A stretch of DNA of 64,000 bases from Acheta domesticus (taxonomy: Eukaryota; Arthropoda; Insecta; Orthoptera; Gryllidae): contig JAHLJT010009355.1 in assembly GCA_031308135.1 (NCBI GenBank), forward strand, positions 1,797,217 through 1,861,216, given 5' to 3'. The notes beneath the pieces are model-generated. The model was given only the letters and a program-made list of their open reading frames with translations. It had not been told where the DNA came from and ran no database searches. This document shows, one piece after another, positions 13,130 through 23,114 of the stretch. A program made the translations under genes and the position numbers. Positions within the stretch are counted from its first letter, which is position 1. The number at the start of each line of letters is the position of its first letter.

Positions 13130-13995
13130 TTCTATTTAATGAAGCGTCCTGCAGTGACCTGCGCGCCCTCTACCCTGTGCATTTCCGCCCACAATTTCCC
13201 GCTGCCCGTCCACTGCCGGCCGGGACCCTTTTTCCACTCGCCCCACCCCCACCCACCCCACCCCTTCTCCTCCGCCCGGCCCCCAGCGCGTCTCTTTCGC
13301 CTGCGGACGCCACAGCGGCGCTGGCGGCGGGGGCGGCGGTGCTCGCAGCGGGGGCGGCGGGGGCGGCGGCCGCGAGCACGCCCAGCGCGCCGCCGCCCCC
13401 GCCCCGCCCCGCGCCGCCCCCCCCTCGGTCGCGGCTGTTGATTAATGCGGAGCGCGGCCGCTGAGTAATTAGCAGCGACCTGTTACGGCCGCGCGGGCCG
13501 GAATTGCGACCGGGGCGAGAGCGGGGGTGGGGGCGGAGGCGGGGGTGGAGGTGGATACGACGGAGGCGGCGGGGTCGGAGGCGATGGGGGGTGAGTGGAG
13601 GTGGCGGCGCCAGCGGCGGGGCCTGGAGAGGCGGCGAGGGCGGCGGGGGCGAAGGCGGCAGGGGCGGCGGCGGCGCGGGTGGTAACGACGGAGGGCGGCG
13701 GGGACGGAGGGCGGCGGGGACGGAGGGTGGCGGGGACGGAGGGCGGCGGGGACGGGGCGGCCATTGCGAGGGTGGAGGGAGCTGGTGTGTGGGGGTGGTG
13801 GAGGCCCGAATGGGTTGCCTGAGCGAAGGAGGGACAGGTGGCGGCGGAATGCCAGGCGGTAGCGATGATGGCAGTGGAGGTGGCGATGGAGATGAGGTTT
13901 GGGGTGATGTTGCCGATGGTGATGGTGATGGCGATGGCGATGGCGGGGGGCGCAGCGGGAGCGAAGGCTGACGGCGCTGACGGCGTCGTGGTGAC
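13130..13995. repeat. GC-rich island with GGC/GGA minisatellites
   Basis: Extremely GC-rich. It includes about four copies of a 17-bp GGACGGAGGGCGGCGGG-type unit near 13687-13757 and GATGGTGATGGCGATGG-type repeats near 13915-13945. The long open frames (for example 311 codons on minus at 13170-14105) are Pro/Ser/Arg low complexity that simply mirrors the repeats. No protein is called. Confidence 0.7.
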
Positions 13996-14118
13996 AGTTC
14001 GGATAGAGGACCAAGAGGGGTGCTGCCGGCAGCAAAAGTTTCGCCTCTGGTGCTGGCGATGCTGTTGATGTTAATGGTGAAAATGTTTGGTGTCAGATAT
14101 CTCAATGGCGCACGTTGA

Positions 14119-14440
14119 TTGATGATTGTTAGCGATTACGGGGCGTCAACTACTGAGGTAATTAGTCCCGTAACTGTGGTGCATGTTTTATGGAGATGTG
14201 GCAGTGTTCTTCCTCTGCTGGCTAGCACCGATCTACCGTCGAGTAGCGGGGTATGTCCCAGCTGGGCACCGCCCCAAACGGGACAAGCTCTAAGCTCCCG
14301 ACCGATGTCCCGGCATATGTGGTAGTGTAGTGCATGTTAGTGTAAGGGGTGAGGATAGGACAAGGAAGAGGAAGGAAAGATAGCGCGCGGTCCATGTCCC
14401 GTTTGTTAGGGCACTGCTCCACGCGTTTCGGTGTTAATGG
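14119..14440 (-). mobile_element. SINE-C copy lacking its tRNA-like head
   Basis: Matches the distal half of the family, from GATTGTTAGCGATTACGGGG through the CCGTCGAGTAGCGGGG block, the GGATAGGACAAGGAAGAGGA block and CCCGTTTGTTAGGGCACTGC. It stops before the tRNA-like end. An oppositely oriented copy follows directly, so the two form an inverted pair. Confidence 0.7.
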
Positions 14441-14454
14441 GCTGAGTTTATCTC

Positions 14455-14735
14455 AGACCCAGCATTGGTTCTGTCTGCAACGTTTCTGATGGGGAGGCAC
14501 TACAGTTCGAGTCAAAACGGTGGGACATTTTTAGCAAGATAGCTTGATCGAATGCATTCGTTGTCTGGAGAAGAATTGTTACGACCGGCTCCACTGACGG
14601 GTAGTGTGGCGTGAAATCTGCGATCAACATGAAACGAGTGCTTAGAAAAAGGGTCGAAGACGGACCCCACTCGCCTCCTCTCCCTTCACCTGCCGCCAAC
14701 TCCTCCTTATACACACTTACCTTGTAGTATGGCTG
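14455..14735 (+). mobile_element. Degenerate SINE-C copy
   Basis: Contains a B-box-like AGTTCGAGTCAAA near 14488-14500. It then has a diverged version of the family block (TTGTCTGGAGAAGAATTGTT, ACCGGCTCCACTGACGGGTA, GTGTGGCGTGAAATCTGCGA). It is clearly more decayed than the neighbouring copy, so it is probably older. Confidence 0.55.
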
Positions 14736-15420
14736 CGTCCGTGGGGGAAATATCTTTTCGGGGATTGACCCACGGAGCCTCATCTGACCATCCACTGAAG
14801 GGAGAAGCACCTCGCAGTAAAAAAAAGTCACTAATAATTAGGGGCGGATTTTGATGACCTAAAACATTCCCAAAATGATCAATAAAACGCTCTTAAAATG
14901 TTTTAAAAATGCTCTAAAAGCAAAGAATAATGGCGTAAAAAAATTTGATCCAAATAAATTTGGAAGAACAACTCAAGACGTTGGTTACGTTATTGATGTA
15001 ATCGAGGTTCCTTCCTTTCGTTCAAAAGAAGCCAGCTTGCAAACTTTTGGTTTGGACCGTTCTTTACCAGGAAATACGTTCTTTAGTTATCCCTAAATTG
15101 GCTGAACTCACATGGCGCTGATAGGCGTCACAGGAACTTAGGTTACGTACAACGGCTGACGTTACAATTTCTTAGCAAAGAAGTAGTCTTCTCAGGAATT
15201 CTGTGGCAAATATTTGCTGCGTCTCGTAAGTAATAATGGAAGCAAGTATTAAAATGATATTAACATGGATGAAATCATCGAAAAGCCTTTAAAAATGACG
15301 GGGAAATGTAAAAAATTACTTATTAGTAGACATCGGCGAAAAATGCAAAAGAATGAAGTATAAAACGGGTCATATCCTTATGCCACAACATAAAATGAAT
15401 TTCTGTACTAAACGACAATG
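14736..15420. other. Unassigned
   Basis: Includes a 73-codon plus-strand frame (14875-15096) beginning MINKTLLKCF, of unknown nature. It has no recognisable domain, and no splice or promoter context can be argued. Confidence 0.3.
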
Positions 15421-15530
15421 TATTTTTAAATTTATTTATTTATTTAAAGTCTCTTTAAAAACATCTATGGTCATTAGCGACCACAGTTGATTTCTACTAG
15501 ACATACATTTTTTTAAATTTAGAGTAAACA
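15421..15530. repeat. Possible SINE-E fragment
   Basis: ATTTATTTATTT followed by ATGGTCATTAGCGACCACAG resembles the AAGGTCATTAGCGACCACTA block in the tRNA-headed repeat at 52640-52862. Only this short block is shared. Confidence 0.4.
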
Positions 15531-15689
15531 TAATAAAATATGAAGTAATATAAATTTTGCAATCAGATTATATTATCTAAACCAGCCAAATTAAGAAAAG
15601 TTAAAATTTGAAACTTTCTATTGTTGACATTGTTGACGACATAGTTGTAAAGTGACAAGGACAAAAATGACGTTTCATTAAAATCCACC

Positions 15690-16015
15690 CCCTGCTAATG
15701 GCCTAGCGGTTGGCGTGCCAGTTGGCGTGTTGGAGGTGGTTGGTGTCGGCAGGGCGAGGAGGACGCCGTGTGGCATTCACGTGCAGGGCGGCGTTCGCTG
15801 CTGCGGGCGCCATTGTGTGGGTGGCGACGGCGGCGGCGGCGGCGAGGTCGACGGGGCCGTGCTGCACGTGACACTGCACGTTTACTGCCCCCCCCCCTGA
15901 ACCCTGCCCCCTCCCGCCGCCGCGTCTCTGCCGCAGCATTGTCGCTGCTGTTCCCTCCCCCGCACCCGCTGGCATGCGCCGCGTCGCTCCCTCTGGCAGT
16001 GACCTGCGCCTTCCC
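15690..16015. other. GC-rich patch with a tRNA A-box-like start
   Basis: Starts GCTAATGGCCTAGCGGTTGG (15694-15713), which resembles a pol III A box, but no B box follows at a suitable distance. The rest is GGC-rich low complexity. It may be a decayed SINE or chance. Confidence 0.3.
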
Positions 16016-16584
16016 TCTGTGATCTAAAGTATCCGGACACGGAGGCGGTGGTGTGATTGTGTTGTCGTGTTTTTCATGAAGGGGCTTGCACCCTTATTGT
16101 TTTGCGTGGCACTATCACGGCACAGGCCTACGTTGATGTTTTAAACACCTTCTTGCTTCCCACTGTTGGAAGAGCGATTCGGGGATGGCGATTGTATATT
16201 TCAACACGATCGAGCACCTGTTCATACTGCACGGCCTGTGGTGGAGTGGTTACACGACAATAACATCCCTGTAATGAACTGGTCTGGACGGAGTCCGGAC
16301 TTGAATCCTATCGAACACCTTTGGGATGTTTTGGAACGCCGACTTCGTGCCAGGCCTCACCGACCTACGTCGATACCTCTCCTCAGTGCAGCACGCCGTG
16401 AAGAATGGGCTGCCATTCCCCAAGAAACCTTCCAGCACCTGATTGAAAGTATGCCTTTGAGAATGGAAGCTGTCATCAAGGCTGAGGGTAGGCCAACACT
16501 CTATTGAATTCCAACACGACCGATGGAGGGCGTCACGAACTCGTAAGGCATTTTCAGCCACTTGTCTGGATACTTTTTATCAGT
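16016..16584 (+). mobile_element. Tc1-type deletion derivative
   Basis: The left end GTGATCTAAAGTATCCGGAC pairs with the right end TGTCTGGATACTTTTTATCA, whose complement is TGATAAAAAGTATCCAGACA. This is a Tc1-type inverted terminal repeat. The terminal repeat runs directly into the middle of a transposase, so the N-terminal DNA-binding half is missing. A second element with the same fusion point is at 58137-58656. The transposase part is described separately. Confidence 0.7.
16043..16507 (+). pseudogene. Tc1 transposase, catalytic C-terminal half, frameshifted
   Basis: Tc1-family transposases cut and paste DNA at TA sites with a DD34E catalytic triad. The last frame (16166-16507) reads GDCIFQHDRAPVHTA, then NWSGRSPDLNPIEHLWDVL. 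There are exactly 34 residues between the second Asp (QHD) and the Glu (PIEHLW), so the DDE_3 spacing is intact. The upstream piece (GHGGGGVIV, then TLIVLRGTITAQAYVDVLNT) lies in other frames. The coding sequence is therefore broken by at least two frameshifts, near 16075 and 16165. The helix-turn-helix N-terminus is absent. This copy cannot make active enzyme. Confidence 0.8.
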
Positions 16585-17641
16585 TAGTTTATGTTCACAT
16601 TTCTGTCCGCAACTAGACAGGTTTAGTAGATTTTTCAATAGCCTTGATGCGTCTATTATATTTGCTGATGATACTCGTGCTTTTCTTTATAATAAGAAAT
16701 CACTTAACGATATCTTATCTTCACGGAACACTATATGTTCCCCCTTGAAAAAGTATATTCTATTTACACTCACTTTACTTCAGTTCTTTTACAAGGTTCA
16801 AACTTTAATCTTTCCGCGTCTTATTCACACCTGTAAATATTTGTCTATTTTCTAGCACTGTCAGCTTTCTACCTAAATCACCTTCGTGATTATCTACTAG
16901 CATTATTATGTGTTATTATTACTTCACTATATTTGCCTATCAACCATCATTTATTGCATAATCTTCTATTTGATATTCTTTAACTACACATCCTTTTTCA
17001 GTCATTCTGTACCCGATTTCTCTTTTATCCAGAAGTATTTTCTTCCTGACCAGCAATACTTCTCTATACCCTATAGATTTTCTGTGGTTATCTTTAAGCT
17101 TTTCGCTATCTTTCTGCACTTCTCTATTTTATTACCTAATTACTTACATTTCTAGGGATTTTATGAAAGGTAAAGAAATAGTTGACTGATTACACTAACC
17201 CCTTTCAAAGTAATATATTGATTATATTGAAATAATTTCTTTCCTTAGAAATTGTTCGAAACAATACTTCATCTGTTGTATATTTAGTTATATTTGAGGG
17301 TATATTAAAATATATAAACTTTTTCTTTTCAGCGACATTTAGTAGAACGAAGCTGTAATACGAATGTAATGTCGAATGTAATCGGCGTAGTGTTCCTTTG
17401 TCGCCGCGCGGATCGCTAGATTCGCAGACCAACACGTCGTCACAGGGCATTACACATGGAGTTGCGCTACTGTGTAAATTCGTTTAGTGTGATTCATCAT
17501 CATGATTACCTCCATCCCAATGTATTCGCTGAAAGACAACGGCAAACAGTCCCTTTTGTCATTATTTGGCGAGGAAGTGCGAGAATAAATGCTGGAAGCC
17601 ACATTTCTCTCTTACTGTCAACTGAGTAAGTATTTCATCAT
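16585..17641. other. Unassigned AT-rich sequence
   Basis: AT-rich, with Phe/Leu/Tyr-rich open frames typical of composition only. A CpG-richer spot is near 17400-17440. Nothing is recognised. Confidence 0.35.
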
Positions 17642-17643
17642 CA

Positions 17644-17687
<44 letters not shown>
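17642..17687. repeat. (ATT)n microsatellite, left flank of Dong fragment
   Basis: Uninterrupted ATT repeat abutting the 3' end of a minus-strand R4/Dong fragment. Confidence 0.9.
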
Positions 17688-17688
<1 letters not shown>

Positions 17689-17937
17689 CACTACATCACG
17701 ACTAAAGATAGTATGAGTCGTCTGAATATAAAATCAGCTACCTAAGGAGCAGATCCGGTGACTATCAGTGCCTCTACAATACTTTACGCAAAATGCGAGC
17801 TGTTCCAAATAAAGCAATTTCTTGCACTTCCCAGTCTTTTGAATTACCAGGGAGTTTAGACAAGTTTTTACTCAAATTTTGCGGAACAAATCCCAGAGCT
17901 CCGATAACTATCGGGACGACCTGTGCTTTTACGCCCC
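17688..17937 (-). mobile_element. R4/Dong-type retrotransposon, 3'-end fragment
   Basis: On the minus strand this encodes the last part of the endonuclease domain (KAQVVPIVIGALGFVPQNLS to the end) plus the 3' UTR of the element at 46603-49190. Relative to those copies, 17 bp of 3' UTR (a GTTGCAACCTGGAGTA-type segment) are missing. Both sides are ATT repeats (17642-17687 and 17941-17984), matching insertion into a microsatellite followed by strong 5' truncation. Confidence 0.85.
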
Positions 17938-17938
17938 C

Positions 17939-17940
<2 letters not shown>

Positions 17941-17984
<44 letters not shown>
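17941..17984. repeat. (ATT)n microsatellite, right flank of Dong fragment
   Basis: ATT repeat on the truncated (5') side of the minus-strand Dong fragment. Confidence 0.9.
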
Positions 17985-18575
17985 CCCAAGTATGCCGTGT
18001 ATGTAAACGCTTTCTCGATGTCAGATATACATACTGAATCTTGACTGGTCATAATATTGAGAATGTCGGATGAAAAACTACCTCTGAAAGTCTAGAAGTG
18101 GACTCCAATGAAAAGAAGAAAAGGGAGACCACGGGCAAAATGAAAATAATAGATTTTTGAACCCATGAAGGCGAAAAATGTAGATTAAGAGGTATGGAGG
18201 AAAAAGAAAATATGGCGAAAGAATTTGGGATAGATGGCATAGCTGTATAGTGTCAGTTCAGCTTATGCCTAATGTTATATAATCTCCTCCTTAATAATCA
18301 TTATTCCTCAATCTCTGTTTTGTTAATAACAGAACTCCTTTAAACAAACCTATTGATCTCATTTCCTTCGATATGTTATTTCATTTATCAATATAGTCAG
18401 TTTCTATCAAAACTGTAACCCTCGACTTAATGTGCTTTTACTTGTAAGCTGACGAGATGCCCTCCCTTCCTTGTTTTTGTTAGAGATCATTAACAAATAC
18501 CTAAGCATTGTTTTAGCTTTTTCAGAACCTCTTTGTAACATTTAGTTCTTCTTCTTCCACACTCCCTCACCGCCA
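17985..18575. other. Unassigned
   Basis: AT-rich sequence without recognised motifs or shared repeats. Confidence 0.35.
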
Positions 18576-18580
18576 GTAGA

Positions 18581-19140
18581 TTGATTGTTCGTGATTCCCG
18601 GCGCATCAACTAATGAGGCCATTGGTCCCGTAAGTGTAGTGCGGATTTTTTTCTTCGGGAGGTTGCGGTGATCTTCCACCGCTGGATGACGAGATCCGGC
18701 GCCGACCTTCCGTCAACTAGCGGGGTTTTCCTCAACTAGGTATCTCCCGCTAGCAGGCACCGCCCCAGCCGGGTCAAGCTCCAAGCTCTCGATCGGTCTC
18801 CCGCTATATGTGATAGTGTAGTGCATGTTAGAGTAAGTGTGTGTGTAAGAGGAGAGGATTTGACAAGGAAGAGGAAGGAAATATCGTGCGCGGTCCGCAT
18901 TCCGTTTGTTTGGGAACTGCTCCGGCATTCGCCTAATATTGATCGGAGATACCACGGAAAACTCCCGATCAGAGCAGCCGGTCGCTAGAATTCTTCTCCA
19001 GACAGCGACTGAATTCGACCTAGCTGAGAATCTAGTGTCGAAAAATCCTGCCACCGTCGGGAGTGTAACTCTAGGATCTCCCGGTCAGAGGGACTGCAGT
19101 GACATCAGTTGACGCACTGAGCCATCTCTTCTGCTCCACC
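18581..19140 (-). mobile_element. SINE-C, longest copy
   Basis: The best reference copy in the window, about 560 bp. On the minus strand it starts with an A-box-like TGGCTCAGTGCGTCAAC. A degenerate B box follows (AGAGTTACACTCCC here; intact GGTTCGAATCCC in the copy at 38800). The body then ends at AACAATCAATC (plus-strand GATTGATTGTT). It carries a short GTGTGTGT tract near 18838, at the position where the copy at 3660 has its 1.5-kb array. No open frame is conserved between copies, so it is read as a tRNA-derived SINE transcribed by RNA polymerase III. Confidence 0.75.
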
Positions 19141-19490
19141 AATAGATATTTATTTATTTATATTTTAATTTACATTTATTTATTTATTTGATGTTGTTCC
19201 CCTATTCCCCTCGTGTTGTTCCCGGGTGTCAACAGTTGCCTTCACCCGCAGCACCGTCCTCGCTACCCGTTCCGTCCTCCACCTCCCCGTCCTCCACCTC
19301 CCCGTCCTCCACCTCCCCGTCCTCCACTTCCCCGTCCTCCACTCCCAGCTGCTCTCTCCACATCGCCCTTCTCCGCCGCCCGCGTTGCAGCAGCGGCCGC
19401 ACCCCCCCCTCGCCCCGTCGTTCCCCTCTGCCCCGCAGCGCGCGCCGCTGTCACCTTGTCGCTGCTGTTGTGGCGCAACTCGGCGTCCAT
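19141..19490. repeat. TTTA-rich tract then CCTCCACCTCCCCGT minisatellite
   Basis: A TTTA/TTTATT tract (19147-19190) is followed by a GC-rich segment. That segment has about four tandem CCTCCACCTCCCCGT-type 15-bp units at 19276-19345, giving Ser/Pro-rich spurious frames. Confidence 0.6.
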
Positions 19491-19515
19491 GTTGCGTGCC
19501 AGATGATTAAATGGA

Positions 19516-19613
19516 TATCCTAGTACCAGCCTTTAAAAGTCCTGATACTTTCACGAAAATTCCTGGTCAATGTCAACTGTTTTAAATTATTACATTGTTC
19601 ATATTACAATTTT
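19516..19613. repeat. 98-bp flanking duplication, left copy
   Basis: Begins TATCCTAGTACCAGCC and repeats, with about nine mismatches, at 19975-20072. The SINE-A copy lies exactly between the two. It belongs to the host MITE. Confidence 0.8.
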
Positions 19614-19974
19614 GCGGATTCGGGTGGTATAATGGTTAGCGTATCGGATTGTTGTACCCAAGATTGGCCTCGTGCCCAAGATTGCGGGTTCAAACCCGAT
19701 TGAAGCCGTGGATTTTTAAGGGCGAAAAAATCCTTCGTACGCCTTCCGAGGGGAAGTAAAGCCGGTTGTCCCATGTAATAGATTTACTCCGTGTAAAGAT
19801 TCTCAAGCCTAAATTAAGCCTCTGAGCTAAATTCAAATCGCCTGTTTCGTCGTCCGAGATAATATCTTCTTTCTCCGCTAGGTGGTGAAAGGAGCTTAGT
19901 GAATTTGCATGGTCAGACGGAAGAGCGGGCCTGATGACCCGAGTCTCGCCACGTAAAATCAGGCATTAGCTAAC
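19614..19974 (+). mobile_element. SINE-A copy 1
   Basis: The tRNA-like head has the A-box-like GGTGGTATAATGGTTAGCG and the B box GGGTTCAAACCCG (about 19684-19700). The body follows, with AAGCCGTGGATTTTTAAGGG, then CTCTGAGCTAAATTCAAATC, TTCTTTCTCCGC and TGGTGAAAGGAGC. Two other copies share this body (28414, 54405). There is no protein. It would be retrotransposed by a LINE partner not identified here. Confidence 0.75.
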
Positions 19975-20072
19975 TATCCTAGTACCAACTTTTAAAAATC
20001 CTGATACTTTCACGAAAATTCCTACTCAATGTCAACTGTTTTAAATTCATATATTGTTCATATTATAATTTG
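19975..20072. repeat. 98-bp flanking duplication, right copy
   Basis: Partner of 19516-19613; see that entry. Confidence 0.8.
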
Positions 20073-20422
20073 TATGTTTTTAACGCACGCAGGAAATTCT
20101 TTAATCTCAACTCGATATAGATTCATTATATATCGATAAACCAAACGGAAGACTAAGACGTTCCATCCTTTCCTACTATAGAATGTGCTAGAACAAAACG
20201 TCTTTTTTTACCCTTAATGTTTTTAGGACAGTAACTTCGCCAATATCATACCTAATTGTAATATTGCTGTTAGATTTAAATAATTGAATAAAAAATTATT
20301 AAACTAATCTTAAATCATACATAATCAATAACAGTTTACTTACAATCCTGATATTTAAGCGTGCCAGGGTGTCTTCATTAAAATCCTCTTAAAAGTGCCA
20401 GGATCCTGGTACGTGTGGCAAC

Positions 20423-22271
20423 ACTGCGCTCGGCACCGCGCAGGGCTCCTGCTCCCTCTTAGCCGCGCCCGGGCGCGTCCGCATTGGAGGAACTGTTCCG
20501 CTCGGATTTTTAATTTGCCCGCATCGAAATTGCCTTTATTTCAAATAACAATGGGTTGTTAATTAGACAGGTATTTCCCCAGGTCCCTTTTTCCAGACAC
20601 ACAATGCTCCAAATACGCGAGGTAGAAGGCATTTTGATTAATGTTATTTATCATTGATGCACCCGTTTCGAAAATAATACTCTGCGAATGTTGTGTCGAT
20701 AATTAGATATCTGAGCCTCTGAGAGGTATTTCTATTAGAGCTGCACCTTCCTTTCATGGTTAATATCAATTTTTTTGCACAAGTAGTAAGTACACTTGAT
20801 GGTTCCTAGCACCGGTTGGGATGATGGGCAGTGATAATCGCTAAGGTAAGGAAAGTTGTATGTCAGAACCCACGAATGAATATGAAAGTGATCCAATAAT
20901 ATTAAAAGAAGTGAACAGTATAATTATTTGATATTAGAAATGCGTAGTAATTAATATTAGAAGAGTATAGGAACGTTGCAGTAATTCGGATGTGACTGGG
21001 CATTGCGGTCGTGTTTTGGGAAAAAAATTAACGTGCCTAATGCTTATGACCTAAGGTGTATATTATAAGAGGTAATATGGAAATGCTGCCCTTGCGAGCA
21101 GCTGGAAACGGACGCAAGAACTTGTAGCAATGAAATAAATGGCAGTCTAAGTGGTCTTATGATTATTTTCCTTAACTTCATATATTTTGAGCAGTTCTCT
21201 ATTTTTAAATAGCGTCCTTACGTTTCATTCTCTTGCATTCAAGATTCCTTTCTTCTTCTGTTTTCACTTTTCGAAGTTCGAAGTGTTTTAAATTCAGTTT
21301 TCCTCTCATCTCGAGACTAGCTCTGCCTTATCAAACTACTCATAATGCCAAAGCCAATTTACTTTTGAGCTCCAAAACTTTAATGGGGTCACTGCTGATC
21401 GTGTGTGTATAGCTTTCGGAGCCGCTGTCGCCCTGCAAATATCCACCCCTCTTTCGCGTGAGGACGGAGCTCCGATAATGAAGCTAATATTTGCGCCCTG
21501 GCGGTGGCCTCGCGAACTAGGACAGCCGCCCTGCTTCGCCCTGTTCTCCAGAACTGACCGAAGAGTGTGAGAGGGGCTTGAAAAATTTTTATTTATTATA
21601 ATTATCCTTGATCGGCAGTTGCTGCCTTACAAAGGTTTTTAACAATTTTCACATCAGTAACATTTTCATAATTTTTTGAGAGTATTCCAAGGTGGGACCT
21701 CTTATTAACTTAGCTTATTAATTTAATATTATGAATAAACACGTCAATGAATATATACAGCAAAAAAAGTTCATTATCTGACTTAATGGATGAAGAAACG
21801 GTTTGAACTAATAATTAGTCTGATGTGATTGCAAATTATAGAGGATGAAGGAGATTTTTGCTATGTCGAGTCTTAATTCTGGGAAAAGGATTTGAAGTTT
21901 GTGAATAATTTTTTAGGCAAAATGCATTTTTTTGTGTAAGAGGTTTTGTGAATTGTCAATAATTGTATGGATGTGTTTAAATATAATTATTTATGTCGGG
22001 AAACTTATCTGTAAAATGCCGGCGGCTGCAAAAACAACCGGTTTTTCTCCGAGTTGAGGGTTAAATGTCACGTTTAGCGGGAATGTTTTCACCTTGTGAT
22101 TGAGTGAATATAATTGAATTTTACTTTTTTGAGTTAAGAAAGACTTAAAAAGCTCATAAATCGGTTCCACCAAGCAAAATATCCGGTTACCAATAAGAGC
22201 AAAACATCACATGCTGATCAGAATGCCCGCACAAGCAACTCCGTCTTACTGTTCTCAAAGGTGGTGTATTT
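20423..22271. other. Unassigned
   Basis: Mixed AT-rich sequence with a GC-richer spot near 21400-21560. Part of 21590-22271 could be 3' UTR of the adjacent minus-strand jockey relic, but no tail or boundary is recognisable. Confidence 0.3.
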
Positions 22272-22631
22272 TCAATACATAGCTTGGGAGGGTTTGGAAG
22301 CTTTTTGTTGTGTTTTGATGTTAAAGTGGTTTGAAAATGTTGTAGGGAATCTAAATTTGATTCTGTTTATTGTTTTTGCTTGTTGACCTAGTTGAAAATG
22401 GTCTGTACTTGGGCAGGGTGGTAGGAATGTGAACAATTTTGAGGATAGGTTGATCAGGTGGTCTGTAATTAAAGGTATTTGGAGTTCATAATGTATTTGA
22501 CTATTGGGTATAAACCATGATGCGTTGATGAGTCTACGGAGAAATTTGTGTTGAAAAGTTTGTAGAGAGTTGACATTACTGGGTGCTACGTTCATCCAGG
22601 CTGGGCAGGCATATGTCACTGAGGATCTGAC
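22272..22631 (-). pseudogene. Jockey-type LINE reverse transcriptase, C-terminal fragment
   Basis: The minus strand reads VRSSVTYACPAWMN, then NSLQTFQHKFLRRLINASWF, then NSQIHYELQIPLITDHL. This is the region after the polymerase core in jockey-clade non-LTR retrotransposon proteins (YACPAW, then LQ..Q.K.LR.I..A.WF..N..IH..L.IP). The open part is about 119 codons, and an in-frame stop lies immediately upstream. The catalytic core and the endonuclease are absent, so it is a 5'-truncated dead copy. The YACPAW start is four codons past the upstream stop. Confidence 0.8.
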
Positions 22632-22870
22632 CTAAGGCATTATCTCTTTTTATTTTCAGTAAACACAGGAACTACGGATAATGCGGATTCCTGTAATCTG
22701 ATAAAGCTTTTATTCGGAGCGTGCAATGAAAAAATGTCGTTGACATATCTGATTCTCTGAATTGTCGTTTCTGACCTGATGCCAGTGTTTGTGTTCCCGT
22801 GCGTTTTCATTAGGCAGATATGGAATTGTGGCGACTTAGCGAAAATTACTTTACATTTAATAAATAATAA

Positions 22871-22898
22871 CGTGACGTTTTATTACGTAAACGTCACG
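22871..22898. other. Perfect 10-bp hairpin
   Basis: CGTGACGTTT (22871-22880) pairs with AAACGTCACG (22889-22898) across an 8-nt loop. The stem contains a TGACGT core. The role is unknown. Confidence 0.6.
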
Positions 22899-23023
22899 AT
22901 TTTTTGTTGTGACATGTATTTCTACATTATATATACTAACATTAAAAACACATTTCTCGCAAAAGCCACACAAACGACATTATTTTTGTGGTAGGAAGTG
23001 GTGCGGAGTTTACGGTGAATGCA

Positions 23024-23114
23024 TCGTAGAAATACATTTGAGGCGTTGTTTGTTCAGATATTGCTCAAATAAAAAACTACGATAAAAAACAACGCCTCAA
23101 ATGCATTTCTATGA
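23024..23114. repeat. Short inverted repeat with 28-bp arms
   Basis: TCGTAGAAATACATTTGAGG (arm continues to 23051) pairs with the segment 23087-23114. There are a few mismatches and the loop is about 35 nt. It may be a fold-back remnant of a small DNA transposon. Confidence 0.7.

Larger units (their letters stand above)
19491..20422. mobile_element. 473-bp MITE-like element, copy 2, interrupted by SINE-A
   Basis: Ends GTTGCGTGCC (19491) and GTGGCAAC (20415-20422), and is collinear with 150-622. A SINE-A and a repeat of about 98 bp of the element account for 459 extra bases. Subtracting them leaves 473 bp, the same length as copy 1. This agreement supports both boundaries. Confidence 0.65.

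Noticed and set aside
13170..14105. 311-codon Pro/Ser/Arg-rich minus-strand frame
   Set aside because: It mirrors GC minisatellites, overlaps equally long frames in other phases, and has no domain.
14875..15096. 73-codon frame starting MINKTLLKCF
   Set aside because: Looks protein-like in composition, but no family was recognised and there is no supporting gene structure.
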